Assembly: GCA_016342745.1 (NCBI GenBank)
Contig: JAEINT010000002.1
Coordinates: 124,001-188,000, forward strand
DNA from: Labilibaculum sp.
GTDB taxonomy: Bacteria; Bacteroidota; Bacteroidia; Bacteroidales; Marinifilaceae
Direction: 5' to 3'
Length of the DNA stretch: 64,000 nt
In this document: positions 8,782 to 17,033 of the stretch, in pieces
Numbering within the stretch: position 1 is the stretch's first letter
Layout: every line of letters starts with the position of its first letter
Notes under the pieces: model-generated
Seen by the model: only the letters and a program-made list of their open reading frames with translations
Database searches by the model: none
What the model was told of the DNA's origin: nothing
Translations under genes and position numbers: made by a program

Positions 8782-9506
8782 CCTTGATTGATAATTTCGT
8801 AATTGATGTACCGTTTTTTCATCCATCGATAAGCAAAACAATCTTTAAAAGGACCAATCATTCGATTAAACAAATGATATTTGGCTTCACCAGCAATTCG
8901 TGGAAAATGTTGAACGGGAACTTGTTTTATTTTACCATCCTGTAGCATAATTAACGCAGGGATAAATCGGTGCATTCCTGTGAAAAATGGGATTTTTTTG
9001 GCGTAATCAGTTTTCATGATTTTAAGCGGACAACCAGTATCTTCAGCAGTATCTTTTGTCATGTATCTGCGAAAGCCATTGGCAACTTTAGAACTCATGT
9101 TTTTTACAAAACTGTCCTTTCTGTTTTGTCGAACACCTGTCACTAAGGCGTAGTCGTGACGATATTCCATTAACAAATCGAAATCGAAAGGAGTGGTTTG
9201 CAAATCGGAATCGATATAACCAACAAATTCGGTATTTGCATAGTCGATTCCAGCTTTTAAGGCTGCACTCAAACCCATGTTATTGCTTAATTGTAGGTAG
9301 CTGTATTTGTTGGAGCTTTTACAAATACTTTCGATGAACATCTGGCTATTGTCCGATGATCCATCGTTAACGAATAATACTTTTGATCGATATGGAGATT
9401 TGGATAAATAGGAATCAAATTCCTGTTTTACTCTTTCTAAATTGTCTTCCTCGTTAAAAACGGGAACAACGATGGTAAGTTCAAATGCGGTATTAGAATT
9501 GTTCAT
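8778..9506 (-). CDS. GT2 glycosyltransferase, polyprenyl-phosphate sugar synthase-like (DPM1/ArnC type)
   Basis: A GT-A fold enzyme of 242 residues. TIVVPVFNEEDN opens the nucleotide-binding fold, VNDGSSDNS is the second loop, and YIDSDLQTTP supplies the metal-binding acidic motif. DTGCPLKIMK and GMHRFIPAL match dolichol- and undecaprenyl-phosphate mannosyl/formamidoarabinosyl transferases. It lacks the two C-terminal helices of ArnC, so it resembles DPM1 more. The ATG at 9506 (MNNSNTAFEL) fits the domain; an upstream ATG at 9545 would add 13 residues without homology. It probably loads a sugar onto undecaprenyl phosphate for the GT39 enzyme. Translationally coupled to the LAB_N gene. Confidence 0.87.
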   Translation of the reverse strand: MNNSNTAFELTIVVPVFNEEDNLERVKQEFDSYLSKSPYRSKVLFVNDGSSDNSQMFIESICKSSNKYSYLQLSNNMGLSAALKAGIDYANTEFVGYIDSDLQTTPFDFDLLMEYRHDYALVTGVRQNRKDSFVKNMSSKVANGFRRYMTKDTAEDTGCPLKIMKTDYAKKIPFFTGMHRFIPALIMLQDGKIKQVPVQHFPRIAGEAKYHLFNRMIGPFKDCFAYRWMKKRYINYEIINQG

Positions 9507-9578
9507 TTTTAGATCAGTTAAATACTCCGTTCCAATAAAAATCATGGAACAAAGGAATCTAACTGATCTAACAAAAAC

Positions 9579-10835
9579 CTAACAAAGGCTTAGTGAAAAA
9601 GTGAATTGATGTTTACAATTGTTAAAATTGTAGTGTATTGTCATTCCGTAATGATCTGCAATCTTTTTCACAAGAGCCAGACCTATTCCTGTTGATTTAC
9701 TGCTTTCACTTTCTTTATAAAAACGATTGAATATCGATTCGGGGTTTTGAATTGGCTTTTCACCGTAATTAGAAATACTGAATTGATTTCGAGCTATTTT
9801 AATTTCAATAATTTTACTACTTGGGCTGTAATTTATCGCATTGGTTGTAATGTTCTGTATAAGAAGGCTTGCCAAACGCATGTCCATTTTCACGAGACAA
9901 TCTTCGGCTGCACTAATATCTACACTTAGGTTACGATCTTGTAAAATATCCTTTAGGTTTTCAACACGCAATTGAATGAGTTGGTGTAAGGATATCTCTT
10001 CTGTATCGTTGAATTGACCGTGATCAATTTTTGCTAGTAGAAGAAGTGCTTTGGTAATCCCTGATAATCGATCTGTTGAAAGGTATATTTCTCGAATGGA
10101 TTGAATCGTTTCATCGTTTAAGTTTTTCTCAGAAAACAGATTTTCACATTTATTTCTGATTATGGCAAGAGGTGTTTGCAATTCATGAGCCGCATTGGCT
10201 GAAAATTCTTTAGAAGCACGATAATCTTTTTCCAATCGATTAGACATGCCAGTAACAACTTGATTTAGATCATCAAATTCATCTATGCCAGTTGTATTCA
10301 ATTGTAATTTTTCATTAGAACTGAATGAATAGTTCTTTAATAACTCCACATTTTTATTAAATGTTCCCCAAAGTATTGCATTCATTTTTTGAGTAAACAA
10401 GAGAACCAATACAAATATTAATCCTAAAACAGTTGAAATTAAAGCGGTGTATAATGAGAAGATATCATCAAACTCCATTAACATTTGCCTTGTAGTAATC
10501 CTATAATGTTTGCCTTTTATTGATTTGTAAACAGTGCATTGTCTATAGGGAACCAGTTCGTCTTCACTTGCTTCATAGATTAAGGTATCTTTAGATGATT
10601 CAACTCCTATTTCAGAATAGGAAATTTCTTCGGCAATGTCTGTGGGATAAGCACTGTGAAAATTACCTTCTCTTCTAACTGTTTCAGCAATAACTTCAGT
10701 TTCCATTTTTAATTGCTGATCCATTTCATCTTTCAAGAGGTAATTACTCATCAGGATAATTACTACATCAGCTATTAGAAATACAAATAATCCGTATTTA
10801 AAGTAGGTTCTATTAATCTTGGAAAGTAATTTCAT
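9579..10835 (-). CDS. Sensor histidine kinase (partner of the adjacent OmpR regulator)
   Basis: A 418-residue membrane kinase. TM1 lies at about residues 14-34, then a roughly 95-residue periplasmic sensor, then TM2 at about 131-152. A HAMP-like linker precedes the HisKA box SANAAHELQTPLAII with the phospho-accepting His217. The ATPase domain has NITTNAINYS (N box) and STGIGLALVK (G box). The periplasmic part is acidic (EISYSEIGVESSKDTLIYEASEDE), as in sensors of cations or cationic peptides such as PhoQ, though that parallel is inference. It starts 3 bases after the response regulator stop, so the pair is one transcript leading into the glycosyltransferases. Confidence 0.93.
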   Translation of the reverse strand: MKLLSKINRTYFKYGLFVFLIADVVIILMSNYLLKDEMDQQLKMETEVIAETVRREGNFHSAYPTDIAEEISYSEIGVESSKDTLIYEASEDELVPYRQCTVYKSIKGKHYRITTRQMLMEFDDIFSLYTALISTVLGLIFVLVLLFTQKMNAILWGTFNKNVELLKNYSFSSNEKLQLNTTGIDEFDDLNQVVTGMSNRLEKDYRASKEFSANAAHELQTPLAIIRNKCENLFSEKNLNDETIQSIREIYLSTDRLSGITKALLLLAKIDHGQFNDTEEISLHQLIQLRVENLKDILQDRNLSVDISAAEDCLVKMDMRLASLLIQNITTNAINYSPSSKIIEIKIARNQFSISNYGEKPIQNPESIFNRFYKESESSKSTGIGLALVKKIADHYGMTIHYNFNNCKHQFTFSLSLC

Positions 10836-10838
10836 TTT

Positions 10839-11522
10839 TTAATGAATTTCTAGTTTGTAGCCAAAGCCATGTACTGTTTTAATGTAGTTTTCGCCAGTAT
10901 GTGTCTTAATTTTCTTTCGTAGGCGATTGATATGAGTGTAGATAAAATCGGAATTATCCATAAACACAGAATTCTCTCCCCAAACATGTTCAAACAGACT
11001 CTCCTTAGTTAATACTCTGTTCTCATTTTCAATAAAATAGAGTAAAAGATCATATTCTTTTTTACTGAAATCGATTTTTTCACCAGCTATTTGCACAGAT
11101 CTATCGAGCGTGTCAATTTCAATATCTTCAAAATTAATTTTGATTTTATCAGTATGGAAATTACGACGTAAAAGTGCGTTTATTCTGGCATTTAATTCAG
11201 ACAGATGAAATGGTTTTACCAAATAATCATCAGCTCCTAAATTTAAACCATCAACTCTGTCTTCTAGTTTTTCTCTAGCCGAAATAATAATAACGCCTGT
11301 GTCTTCCCAAATGGATTTGATAAAAGAAATACAGTCCAATCCGTCACCATCAGGTAGGCCCAAATCAAGAAGAATAATTGGGTAGAATTTTTTATCGAAA
11401 ATTTCTTTGGCCTTAGTAATTGTATTTGCTTTGGTACAATTAAAGCCTGAATTTTCAAGAAAATCAACAATGGTCTTTTGTAAAATTAAATCATCTTCAA
11501 TTATTAAGATCTCTTTCTTCAT
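10839..11522 (-). CDS. OmpR/PhoB-family response regulator
   Basis: A 227-residue regulator. The receiver domain has the acidic pocket IIEDD and the phospho-accepting Asp53 (LLDLGLPDGDG), and DDYLVKPF carries the conserved Lys. A C-terminal winged-helix DNA-binding domain ends IKTVHGFGYKLEIH. It is the first gene of the minus-strand operon, directly before the kinase. The natural reading is that it controls the downstream envelope genes and itself. A CAAACATA at 11553-11560 (TATGTTTG on the minus strand) could be a -7 box, but I see no well-spaced -33 partner. Confidence 0.94.
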   Translation of the reverse strand: MKKEILIIEDDLILQKTIVDFLENSGFNCTKANTITKAKEIFDKKFYPIILLDLGLPDGDGLDCISFIKSIWEDTGVIIISAREKLEDRVDGLNLGADDYLVKPFHLSELNARINALLRRNFHTDKIKINFEDIEIDTLDRSVQIAGEKIDFSKKEYDLLLYFIENENRVLTKESLFEHVWGENSVFMDNSDFIYTHINRLRKKIKTHTGENYIKTVHGFGYKLEIH

Positions 11523-11650
11523 ATCTCATTCTCCATTTCAGATTGCACCTAACAAACATACGAAAAGCAAAGAATATTTTATGAATGAAGTATTTTTTTC
11601 CAAAATTCTGTAAATTCGAACCAGTAAACCAATCATAAAAACCTTTACGG

Positions 11651-12988
11651 ATGAGTAAAATTCGCGATTATTTTGACTTGACAATGAACTTCTTAAGCAG
11701 GGGAGTATGGAATATGCGCTTGAAAGAGTTGTCGGGACATCGGTATTTTTTGATCCGACAGTTGCGAATTTACCTATTAGCGATTAAAGGATTTTATGAA
11801 GACAAATGTCAGTTAAGAGCATCAGCCTTAACTTTTTACTCTGTATTGTCAGTGGTGCCAGTACTGGCAATGGCTTTTGGTATTGCTAAAGGTTTTGGCT
11901 TAGATGAGAAATTAGAAAAAGAACTGGTTACCAATTTATCTGGACAGCAAGAGGTATTAAATTTCTTAATGGAGTTTGCCAATAAAATGCTCCAAAATAC
12001 CGAAGGATCCTTAATTGCAGGTTTGGGATTTGTGATTTTGTTTTGGTCTGTGATAAAAATGTTGAGCAATATCGAAGAATCTTTTAATGATGTGTGGAGA
12101 ATTAAAAAATCCAGAACATGGGGAAGAAAGTTTAGCGATTATACGGCTATCATGATATTTGCACCAATTTTATTGATTGGTTCGAGTGCAGGAACAGTTG
12201 TCTTAAAAACAATGATCAAAGAATTTACGAAAGGAAATACCTTGCTTGAAGCTGTTGGTCCATCACTTACTTTTTTAATCAATTTGGCTCCGTTCTTCTT
12301 GGTTTGGGTCTTGTTTACCTTGTTGTACACTTTTATGCCCAATACACATGTGAAGTTTAAATCGGGTTTGATAGCAGGAATCATTGCAGGAACAATTTAT
12401 CAGTTATTCCAAGTTCTTTATATCGAATTTCAGGGAATGGTTACGACCTACAATGCCGTTTACGGTAGTTTTGCGGCCTTACCACTTTTCTTGATGTGGT
12501 TGCAATTAAGTTGGTTAATCGTTCTTTTTGGTGCGGAAATATCCTTTGCAGAACAGAATGTTGAAAATTACGAGTACGAGGCGGAATCAACCGAAATTTC
12601 CTACGATTACAAGCGTTTATTGAGCTTATACATCTTGCAGGTAATCATTCAAAATTTTGAGAAGAATGAAGAACCGCTGCACTCACAAGAAATATCGCAC
12701 AGGTTGGAAATGCCAATACGTTTGGTTCGAGAAATACTCTTTAATTTGAATAATTCAGGTCTTATTTCTGAACTGGTAACCGATACCGATAAGCAAATGG
12801 CCTATCAACCTGCTTTTGATATCAACAAAATGACCATCAATAAAGTTACAGATGTGTTGGAAAAAGCTGGATCTGATAAAATTCCTGTGTTAGAAACAGA
12901 TACTTATTTCGAACTTAAAAAGTTAATGGAAGAGTATAGAAAATCGGTTTCATTGGATCAGAAAGAGACTTTATTGAAGGATATTTAA
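11651..12988 (+). CDS. YihY/BrkB family inner-membrane protein with C-terminal winged-helix-like domain
   Basis: A 445-residue protein. Six hydrophobic helices span roughly residues 50-310, with the family's RASALTFYSVLSVVPVLAM near residue 55 and TYNAVYGSFAALPLFLMWLQLSW near 270. The C-terminal 120 residues are soluble and include SQEISHRLEMPIRLVREILFNLNNSGLIS, which looks like a winged helix. The family was once called ribonuclease BN, wrongly; its real role, possibly transport or envelope stability, is unsettled. It is transcribed divergently from the two-component operon. The family exists with and without such C-terminal tails. Confidence 0.88.
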   Translation: MSKIRDYFDLTMNFLSRGVWNMRLKELSGHRYFLIRQLRIYLLAIKGFYEDKCQLRASALTFYSVLSVVPVLAMAFGIAKGFGLDEKLEKELVTNLSGQQEVLNFLMEFANKMLQNTEGSLIAGLGFVILFWSVIKMLSNIEESFNDVWRIKKSRTWGRKFSDYTAIMIFAPILLIGSSAGTVVLKTMIKEFTKGNTLLEAVGPSLTFLINLAPFFLVWVLFTLLYTFMPNTHVKFKSGLIAGIIAGTIYQLFQVLYIEFQGMVTTYNAVYGSFAALPLFLMWLQLSWLIVLFGAEISFAEQNVENYEYEAESTEISYDYKRLLSLYILQVIIQNFEKNEEPLHSQEISHRLEMPIRLVREILFNLNNSGLISELVTDTDKQMAYQPAFDINKMTINKVTDVLEKAGSDKIPVLETDTYFELKKLMEEYRKSVSLDQKETLLKDI

Positions 12989-13041
12989 TCCTAATTCTAT
13001 TTCTCTCTTATAAGAAGAGAATAACAGCACTTCTAAACAAT

Positions 13042-13080
13042 TTCTCCCTTTTAGGGGAGATTCCGACAGGGAGAGGGGTG
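13042..13080. repeat. Interspersed repeat of the CTCCC-TTTT-AGGGGAG type, copy 1
   Basis: TCTCCCTTTTAGGGGAGA forms a hairpin and is followed by TTCCGACAGGGAGAGGGGTG. The same pattern, with variants, recurs at 15191-15230, 52875-52909 and 55559-55595, each time in an intergenic space. This points to a small dispersed repeat rather than a gene-specific signal. Confidence 0.7.
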
Positions 13081-13174
13081 TATTGTAGGAATTAAAACTA
13101 ATAGTTAAAATCTAAAGAAGTAATAGGTAATTCTACCTTGATACTTTTACTTGGTACTTAATACTTGATACGCC

Positions 13175-13408
13175 ATGATATTTATTTTTGGAGCAAACGA
13201 TAAAGTTGTTGAAAGACAACAACAATACTCACAAGAGCATTGCGGCAACTGCAACAATACGACCAATTGGATATTAGAAAAGAACGCCACCTATGCTAGC
13301 CTTTTTTTCATATCCATTATACCCATAAAAACTAGATACATTTATTACTGTCCTATTTGTAAAAATGGTCGTAAGCTCGAAAAAGAAGAGTACGAAAGGA
13401 TGAAGTAA
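13175..13408 (+). CDS. Small zinc-ribbon protein
   Basis: A 77-residue protein with two Cys pairs, CGNC near residue 23 and CPIC near residue 60, separated by a hydrophobic segment (YASLFFISIIPIKTRYIYY). This is the zinc_ribbon_15 arrangement, seen in small proteins of unknown function in Bacteroidota and fungi. The four Cys probably bind one zinc ion. No operon partner is evident. The start has no SD sequence, as is usual here. Confidence 0.72.
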   Translation: MIFIFGANDKVVERQQQYSQEHCGNCNNTTNWILEKNATYASLFFISIIPIKTRYIYYCPICKNGRKLEKEEYERMK

Positions 13409-13520
13409 GTTTTCAATTGAAAATTATTAGCTATTTTTATATGAAGTTTGAATTCATGCAATTCGATGCATGAGTACAGGTATCCCAAAAGCCAAATCTG
13501 ATTACCTAAAATTCAAATTA

Positions 13521-15077
13521 ATGAACAGATCTGTTATTGCTATTTTTATTGTTTTCACAATGATGTTGACCTCTTGTAAACAAGAAAAAAAGCTTCCTAA
13601 AATCGCCATTGCTGGATTTTGGATAGAATCAAGCACTTTTTCTCCTGCCAGAAGCGACATGAACTCCTTTAAGCAATTACGTGGAGAAGAAATCTTCAAC
13701 TATTACCCATTCTTCGGAGTTGATTCAGCATTAAGAAAACAAGCCAATTGGATTCCAACTCTTCGTGCGAGAGCTATTCCAGGTGGAATGGTTACCAAAG
13801 AAACTTATGAAACACTGATTGGTGAGATTCTTGAAAAATTGAAGCAAAATGCACCTTTTGATGCCTTGTTTTTAGATATCCATGGAGCGAGTAGCGTAGA
13901 AGGAATGGACGATCCGGAAGGGGATTTTTTAAGAAGAGTTAGAGAAGTTGTTGGATCGGAACCTTTGATTTCTACGAGTATGGATTTACACGGTAATGTA
14001 ACCAAAGAATTGGCTCAACATACCGATTTAATTACTTGTTTTAGAATGGCTCCGCATGAAGATGCAACAGAATCGAGAAGAAGAGCGGTAACGAATTTAT
14101 TGGATCGATTGGAGAGTGGTAAAGGGAAGCCGAAGTACAAAGCTTGGATTCCTGTTCCTATTCTTTTGCCAGGAGAGAAAACCAGTACTCGAATTGAGCC
14201 AGGAAAAAGTTTGTACGCGAAAGTAGATCCACTAACAAAAACAGATGGCGTAATTGATGCTGCTATTTGGATTGGCTATGCTTGGGCAGATGCACCTAGA
14301 AATAGAGCTGCAGTAATGGCTTATGGCGATAGTAAGAAAGAGGTAACAAAAGCAGCCGAATATTTGGCAAAAAGTTTTTGGGATGTGCGTGAAAAATTTG
14401 AGTTTGTTGCACCTGTTGCTAGTTTGGAAGAGAGTTTGAACAAAGCAATTGCGAGTAAAAAGCAGCCTTTTATTATTAGTGATATGGGTGATAATCCTAC
14501 TGCAGGAGGTGCAGGAGATGTAACCTGGACTCTTCAGGAAGTTTTGAAGCGAAAAGAATTTCAGAAAGAAGACGGAACAAGTTTGATTTATGCATCCATT
14601 CCAGGACCAAAATTTGTTGAGAAAGCCATTGAATTGGGTGAAGGAACAAAGATTGATGCCTTTGCTGGCGCTAATGTAGATGCGCGGTATGCTGGTCCGG
14701 TAAAATTGAAAGGAACAATAGAAAAAATTAGACATGGTGACAAGTATGCCGAAACGGAAGTTGTAGTGAAAGTGGGTAGTGTGCATGTTATTGTGACAAA
14801 AATACGTAAGCCCTACCATCATGAAGCTGATTTTACCAATTTGGGCTTAAATCCGCGTAAGACGGATATTGTGATGGTGAAAATTGGTTATTTAGTTCCT
14901 GAATTGTACAATATGAGAGGAGATTGGCTAATGGCTCAAACACCTGGTGGAGTAGATCAAGATTTGGAACGAATTGGTTACAAAAGAATTCAAAGACCAA
15001 TGTTTCCTTTAGATCCAGACATGGAAGATCCCGATTTATCGGCAAGAATGATTCCTTTAGCAGATCAATTAAAGTAA
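13521..15077 (+). CDS. M81/MlrC-family metallopeptidase-like lipoprotein
   Basis: A 518-residue protein of the MlrC (microcystinase C, M81/DUF1485) family. FWIESSTFSP, LDIHGASSVEGMDDPEG, STSMDLHGNVT and FRMAPHEDATES contain the conserved Asp/His set expected to bind zinc. GDNPTAGGAGDVTWTL marks the C-terminal half. MlrC hydrolyses linear peptides left after microcystin ring opening; most homologues have unknown substrates. The ATG at 13521 begins MNRSVIAIFIVFTMMLTSC, a lipoprotein signal with Cys19 as anchor. An upstream in-frame ATG at 13470 would spoil it. An extracytoplasmic M81 lipoprotein is less common than the cytoplasmic form. A terminator follows. Confidence 0.88.
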   Translation: MNRSVIAIFIVFTMMLTSCKQEKKLPKIAIAGFWIESSTFSPARSDMNSFKQLRGEEIFNYYPFFGVDSALRKQANWIPTLRARAIPGGMVTKETYETLIGEILEKLKQNAPFDALFLDIHGASSVEGMDDPEGDFLRRVREVVGSEPLISTSMDLHGNVTKELAQHTDLITCFRMAPHEDATESRRRAVTNLLDRLESGKGKPKYKAWIPVPILLPGEKTSTRIEPGKSLYAKVDPLTKTDGVIDAAIWIGYAWADAPRNRAAVMAYGDSKKEVTKAAEYLAKSFWDVREKFEFVAPVASLEESLNKAIASKKQPFIISDMGDNPTAGGAGDVTWTLQEVLKRKEFQKEDGTSLIYASIPGPKFVEKAIELGEGTKIDAFAGANVDARYAGPVKLKGTIEKIRHGDKYAETEVVVKVGSVHVIVTKIRKPYHHEADFTNLGLNPRKTDIVMVKIGYLVPELYNMRGDWLMAQTPGGVDQDLERIGYKRIQRPMFPLDPDMEDPDLSARMIPLADQLK

Positions 15078-15097
15078 AAGATAAAATTCAAAAGAAT

Positions 15098-15128
15098 AAT
15101 GGCAGTTCAGTTTTGAGCTGCCATTTTT
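15098..15128 (+). terminator. Terminator after the MlrC-like gene
   Basis: AATGGCAGTTC and GAGCTGCCATT pair (one G-U) around AGTTTT, followed by TTT. It begins 21 bases past the stop. Confidence 0.82.
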
Positions 15129-15190
15129 GTTTCTTCGACTCCTATAAAGGAGAGCTTGTGTGGGGTGATTGCAAATAATTTTTCAAGATT

Positions 15191-15230
15191 CTCTCTTTTT
15201 TAGGGGAGATGTCCGAAGGACAGAGGGGTG
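15191..15230. repeat. Interspersed repeat of the CTCCC-TTTT-AGGGGAG type, copy 2
   Basis: CTCTCTTTTTTAGGGGAGAT, then GTCCGAAGGACAGAGGGGTG. It includes a second small palindrome, GTCCGAAGGAC. Same family as 13042-13080 and the copies near 52.9 and 55.6 kb. Confidence 0.65.
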
Positions 15231-15369
15231 TGTTCGCTCTTTTACTATTTTCTCAATGAAAAAGTAAGAACCAGTCTGGCATAAAGACTAGAGTGAAAAA
15301 TAAAGTTCATTTTCCCATAGGGTATTCTTACTTTTACTCATCATACTATCACACATAAAATATTAAATA

Positions 15370-16155
15370 ATGAAGAAACTCACTTTAATTGTATTAACAC
15401 TAGGTTTTTTTCTAGTATCGTGTCAGCAAAAAGCACAAAAAACTGAAGCAAGCTTAGAGACAGAGCAAAAGGCAGATTATCCTAAAGTTTTGGAATTTCC
15501 TTCCATCGATTCACTTATTATTACTGCACATTTGTATCAGATCGATGAAACATCGCCTTTTATCTTACTTTGTCATCAAGCACGCTTTAACAAGTTCGAA
15601 TATGCCGGTATAGCAGAGCGATTAAATAAAATGGGTTTCAATTGCATGGCAATAGACCAACGCTCAGGCGGACCAATCGGGAATACTCAAAATGAAACTT
15701 ATTTGCGAGCAGTTCAAGCAAATAAAGGAATTGATTATGTAGATGCAGAAGTTGATATTGTTGCCGCACTTGATTTTATCAATGCAAATTATTCGAAAAA
15801 GGTAATTTTATGGGGATCATCTTATTCATCGACCTTGGCATTGTATTTAGCAACAGAAAGAGACGATATAAGGGCAGTTATCTCCTTTAGTCCTGGAAAT
15901 TATTTAGCTGATGTTAAAGGTTCTTTAATTGAGAAATTAGAGGCATTTGATAAGCCGATGTTCTTAACAAGTTCTAAAAATGAAGCAAAATATGTTGAAG
16001 CATTATTAGAGAAACACAAATTAAAAGAAAAGCAGATTCACTTTGTTCCAGAAGGTAAGGGGCATCATGGTTCACGTAATTTATGGAAGAATCAGCAGGG
16101 TGGAGAAGAGTACTGGACTGCTATAAGTTCATTTTTGAATAGCATAAAGGAATAG
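15370..16155 (+). CDS. Alpha/beta hydrolase lipoprotein
   Basis: A 261-residue protein with signal MKKLTLIVLTLGFFLVSC (lipidation Cys18). The alpha/beta hydrolase fold shows LLCHQARFNKFEY (oxyanion region), the nucleophile elbow WGSSYSS with probable nucleophile Ser151, and GKGHHGSRNLW with the catalytic His near residue 234. An Asp near FDKPMFLTSSKNE fits the third member. Substrate unknown; the elbow is G-S-S-Y-S rather than GxSxG, as in some dienelactone-hydrolase-like proteins. It is anchored in the envelope. It probably has its own promoter in the 292-base space upstream and is followed by a hairpin with a T run. Confidence 0.83.
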   Translation: MKKLTLIVLTLGFFLVSCQQKAQKTEASLETEQKADYPKVLEFPSIDSLIITAHLYQIDETSPFILLCHQARFNKFEYAGIAERLNKMGFNCMAIDQRSGGPIGNTQNETYLRAVQANKGIDYVDAEVDIVAALDFINANYSKKVILWGSSYSSTLALYLATERDDIRAVISFSPGNYLADVKGSLIEKLEAFDKPMFLTSSKNEAKYVEALLEKHKLKEKQIHFVPEGKGHHGSRNLWKNQQGGEEYWTAISSFLNSIKE

Positions 16156-16181
16156 ATCAAAATATTTTACTGATTGAAATG

Positions 16182-16208
16182 AGGAATGGCTTTGCTGTTC
16201 CTTTTTTT
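16182..16208 (+). terminator. Terminator after the alpha/beta hydrolase gene
   Basis: AGGAATGGC and GCTGTTCCT pair imperfectly (G-U and one mismatch) around a TTT loop, then seven T. Confidence 0.65.
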
Positions 16209-16264
16209 AATGAATTGGAATAGAATTTTATCGTAACTTCAGGTTAATTAATTAACCGACGATC

Positions 16265-16765
16265 ATGATACAGAAATTATTAATTGCTTGCCTACTTCTT
16301 TTTGTGATTTCCTGCACATCTTCTCAGGATGATAAGCGGATGATTAATGCTGAAAAATTGAACCATTTAATAGCCAATAAAGACAAAACCTTGGTTTACA
16401 TATGGACAACTTGGTGCAGTGGTTGCAGGGAAACTTTGCCTGAAACTCTTCCCAAACTGCAGGAAACTATCGATACCTCGCAGGTTCAAATACTATTAAT
16501 AGCAGCAAGTAAAAACAAAGCAGAAGTCGATTCGTTGGTTTCCACTACAGCGTTTAAAGGGAATTCCTACCTACTTAATTTCACAGGTCCCGATAAAGGC
16601 GTGTTTCAAAATTTAGGCATTCAGTTTTTATTGGAAGGATCCTTTCCTAACGATGAAATATTTACCCGGGCCATTCCAGTATTCTTTCTAGTTGACAGAA
16701 ATGGAAAAGTTCTGAATAAAAAGCTACCACATTCTTGCGAGGAGTTAATTAGTAATTTAAAGTGA
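16265..16765 (+). CDS. Thioredoxin-like lipoprotein
   Basis: A 166-residue protein with lipoprotein signal MIQKLLIACLLLFVISC (Cys17). The thioredoxin fold has an active-site WCSGC at Cys51/Cys54 after LVYIWTT. A cis-Pro loop is plausible at AIPVFFLVD, and the protein ends with the family's K-x-LP segment. It is likely an envelope thiol-disulfide oxidoreductase of the TlpA/ResA type. The CSGC dipeptide differs from the CGPC of the second thioredoxin-like gene at 20131, so redox potential may differ. It is transcribed alone. Confidence 0.85.
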   Translation: MIQKLLIACLLLFVISCTSSQDDKRMINAEKLNHLIANKDKTLVYIWTTWCSGCRETLPETLPKLQETIDTSQVQILLIAASKNKAEVDSLVSTTAFKGNSYLLNFTGPDKGVFQNLGIQFLLEGSFPNDEIFTRAIPVFFLVDRNGKVLNKKLPHSCEELISNLK

Positions 16766-16833
16766 AAGGTTTAATCACAAAGAGCACAAAGAAAAGTTAG
16801 TTACGAATTTGTAATGCAATTTGAGCGTGATTT

Positions 16834-16936
16834 GTCAGCCTACCGCAAGGCGTGATAATAAGGAAAAACGAAGGGCAGACAAGGATCAGGCTGACTTGAT
16901 TCTTTTGTGTACTTTTCTCATTTAAGGAGAAAAGTA
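16834..16936. repeat. Nested inverted repeats in a convergent intergenic space
   Basis: GTCAGCCT at 16834-16841 pairs with AGGCTGAC at 16888-16895. Just beyond, TACTTTTCTC at 16910-16919 pairs with GAGAAAAGTA at 16927-16936. Together they fill most of the 268-base space between two convergent genes. No open reading frame fits. It looks like a small dispersed structured repeat; I cannot see a second full copy in this window. Confidence 0.45.
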
Positions 16937-16971
16937 AAAGTCTGTCCGACTTGATGACAAAGTCAAATACT

Positions 16972-17005
16972 AAAAAGACCCATCAGAATTCTGACAGGTC
17001 TTTTT
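16972..17005 (-). terminator. Terminator of the KamA-family gene
   Basis: AAAAAGACC and GGTCTTTTT form the outer stem; inside, CAGAATTCTG is a second palindrome. On the minus strand the stem ends in CTTTTTAG. It lies 29 bases past the stop of the radical SAM gene. Confidence 0.8.
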
Positions 17006-17033
17006 ATAAAATATCTATAAAAGCCAAAGCTTA

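Noticed and set aside
8782-8841. Longer N-terminus for the LAB_N gene
   Set aside because: It would lie wholly inside the GT2 gene; the ATGA overlap at 8778-8781 marks the normal coupled start.
11651-12988. Calling YihY a ribonuclease BN
   Set aside because: The old name came from a misassigned gene; the protein is a polytopic membrane protein with no nuclease motif.
14232-14822. 196-codon minus-strand frame inside the MlrC-like gene
   Set aside because: It is fully antisense to a gene with clear family motifs and its translation is Cys/Phe/Ser-rich noise.
13521-15077. Specific role of the MlrC-like protein in microcystin breakdown
   Set aside because: Only family membership is supported; no mlrA or mlrB neighbour is present and homologues are found in many non-degraders.
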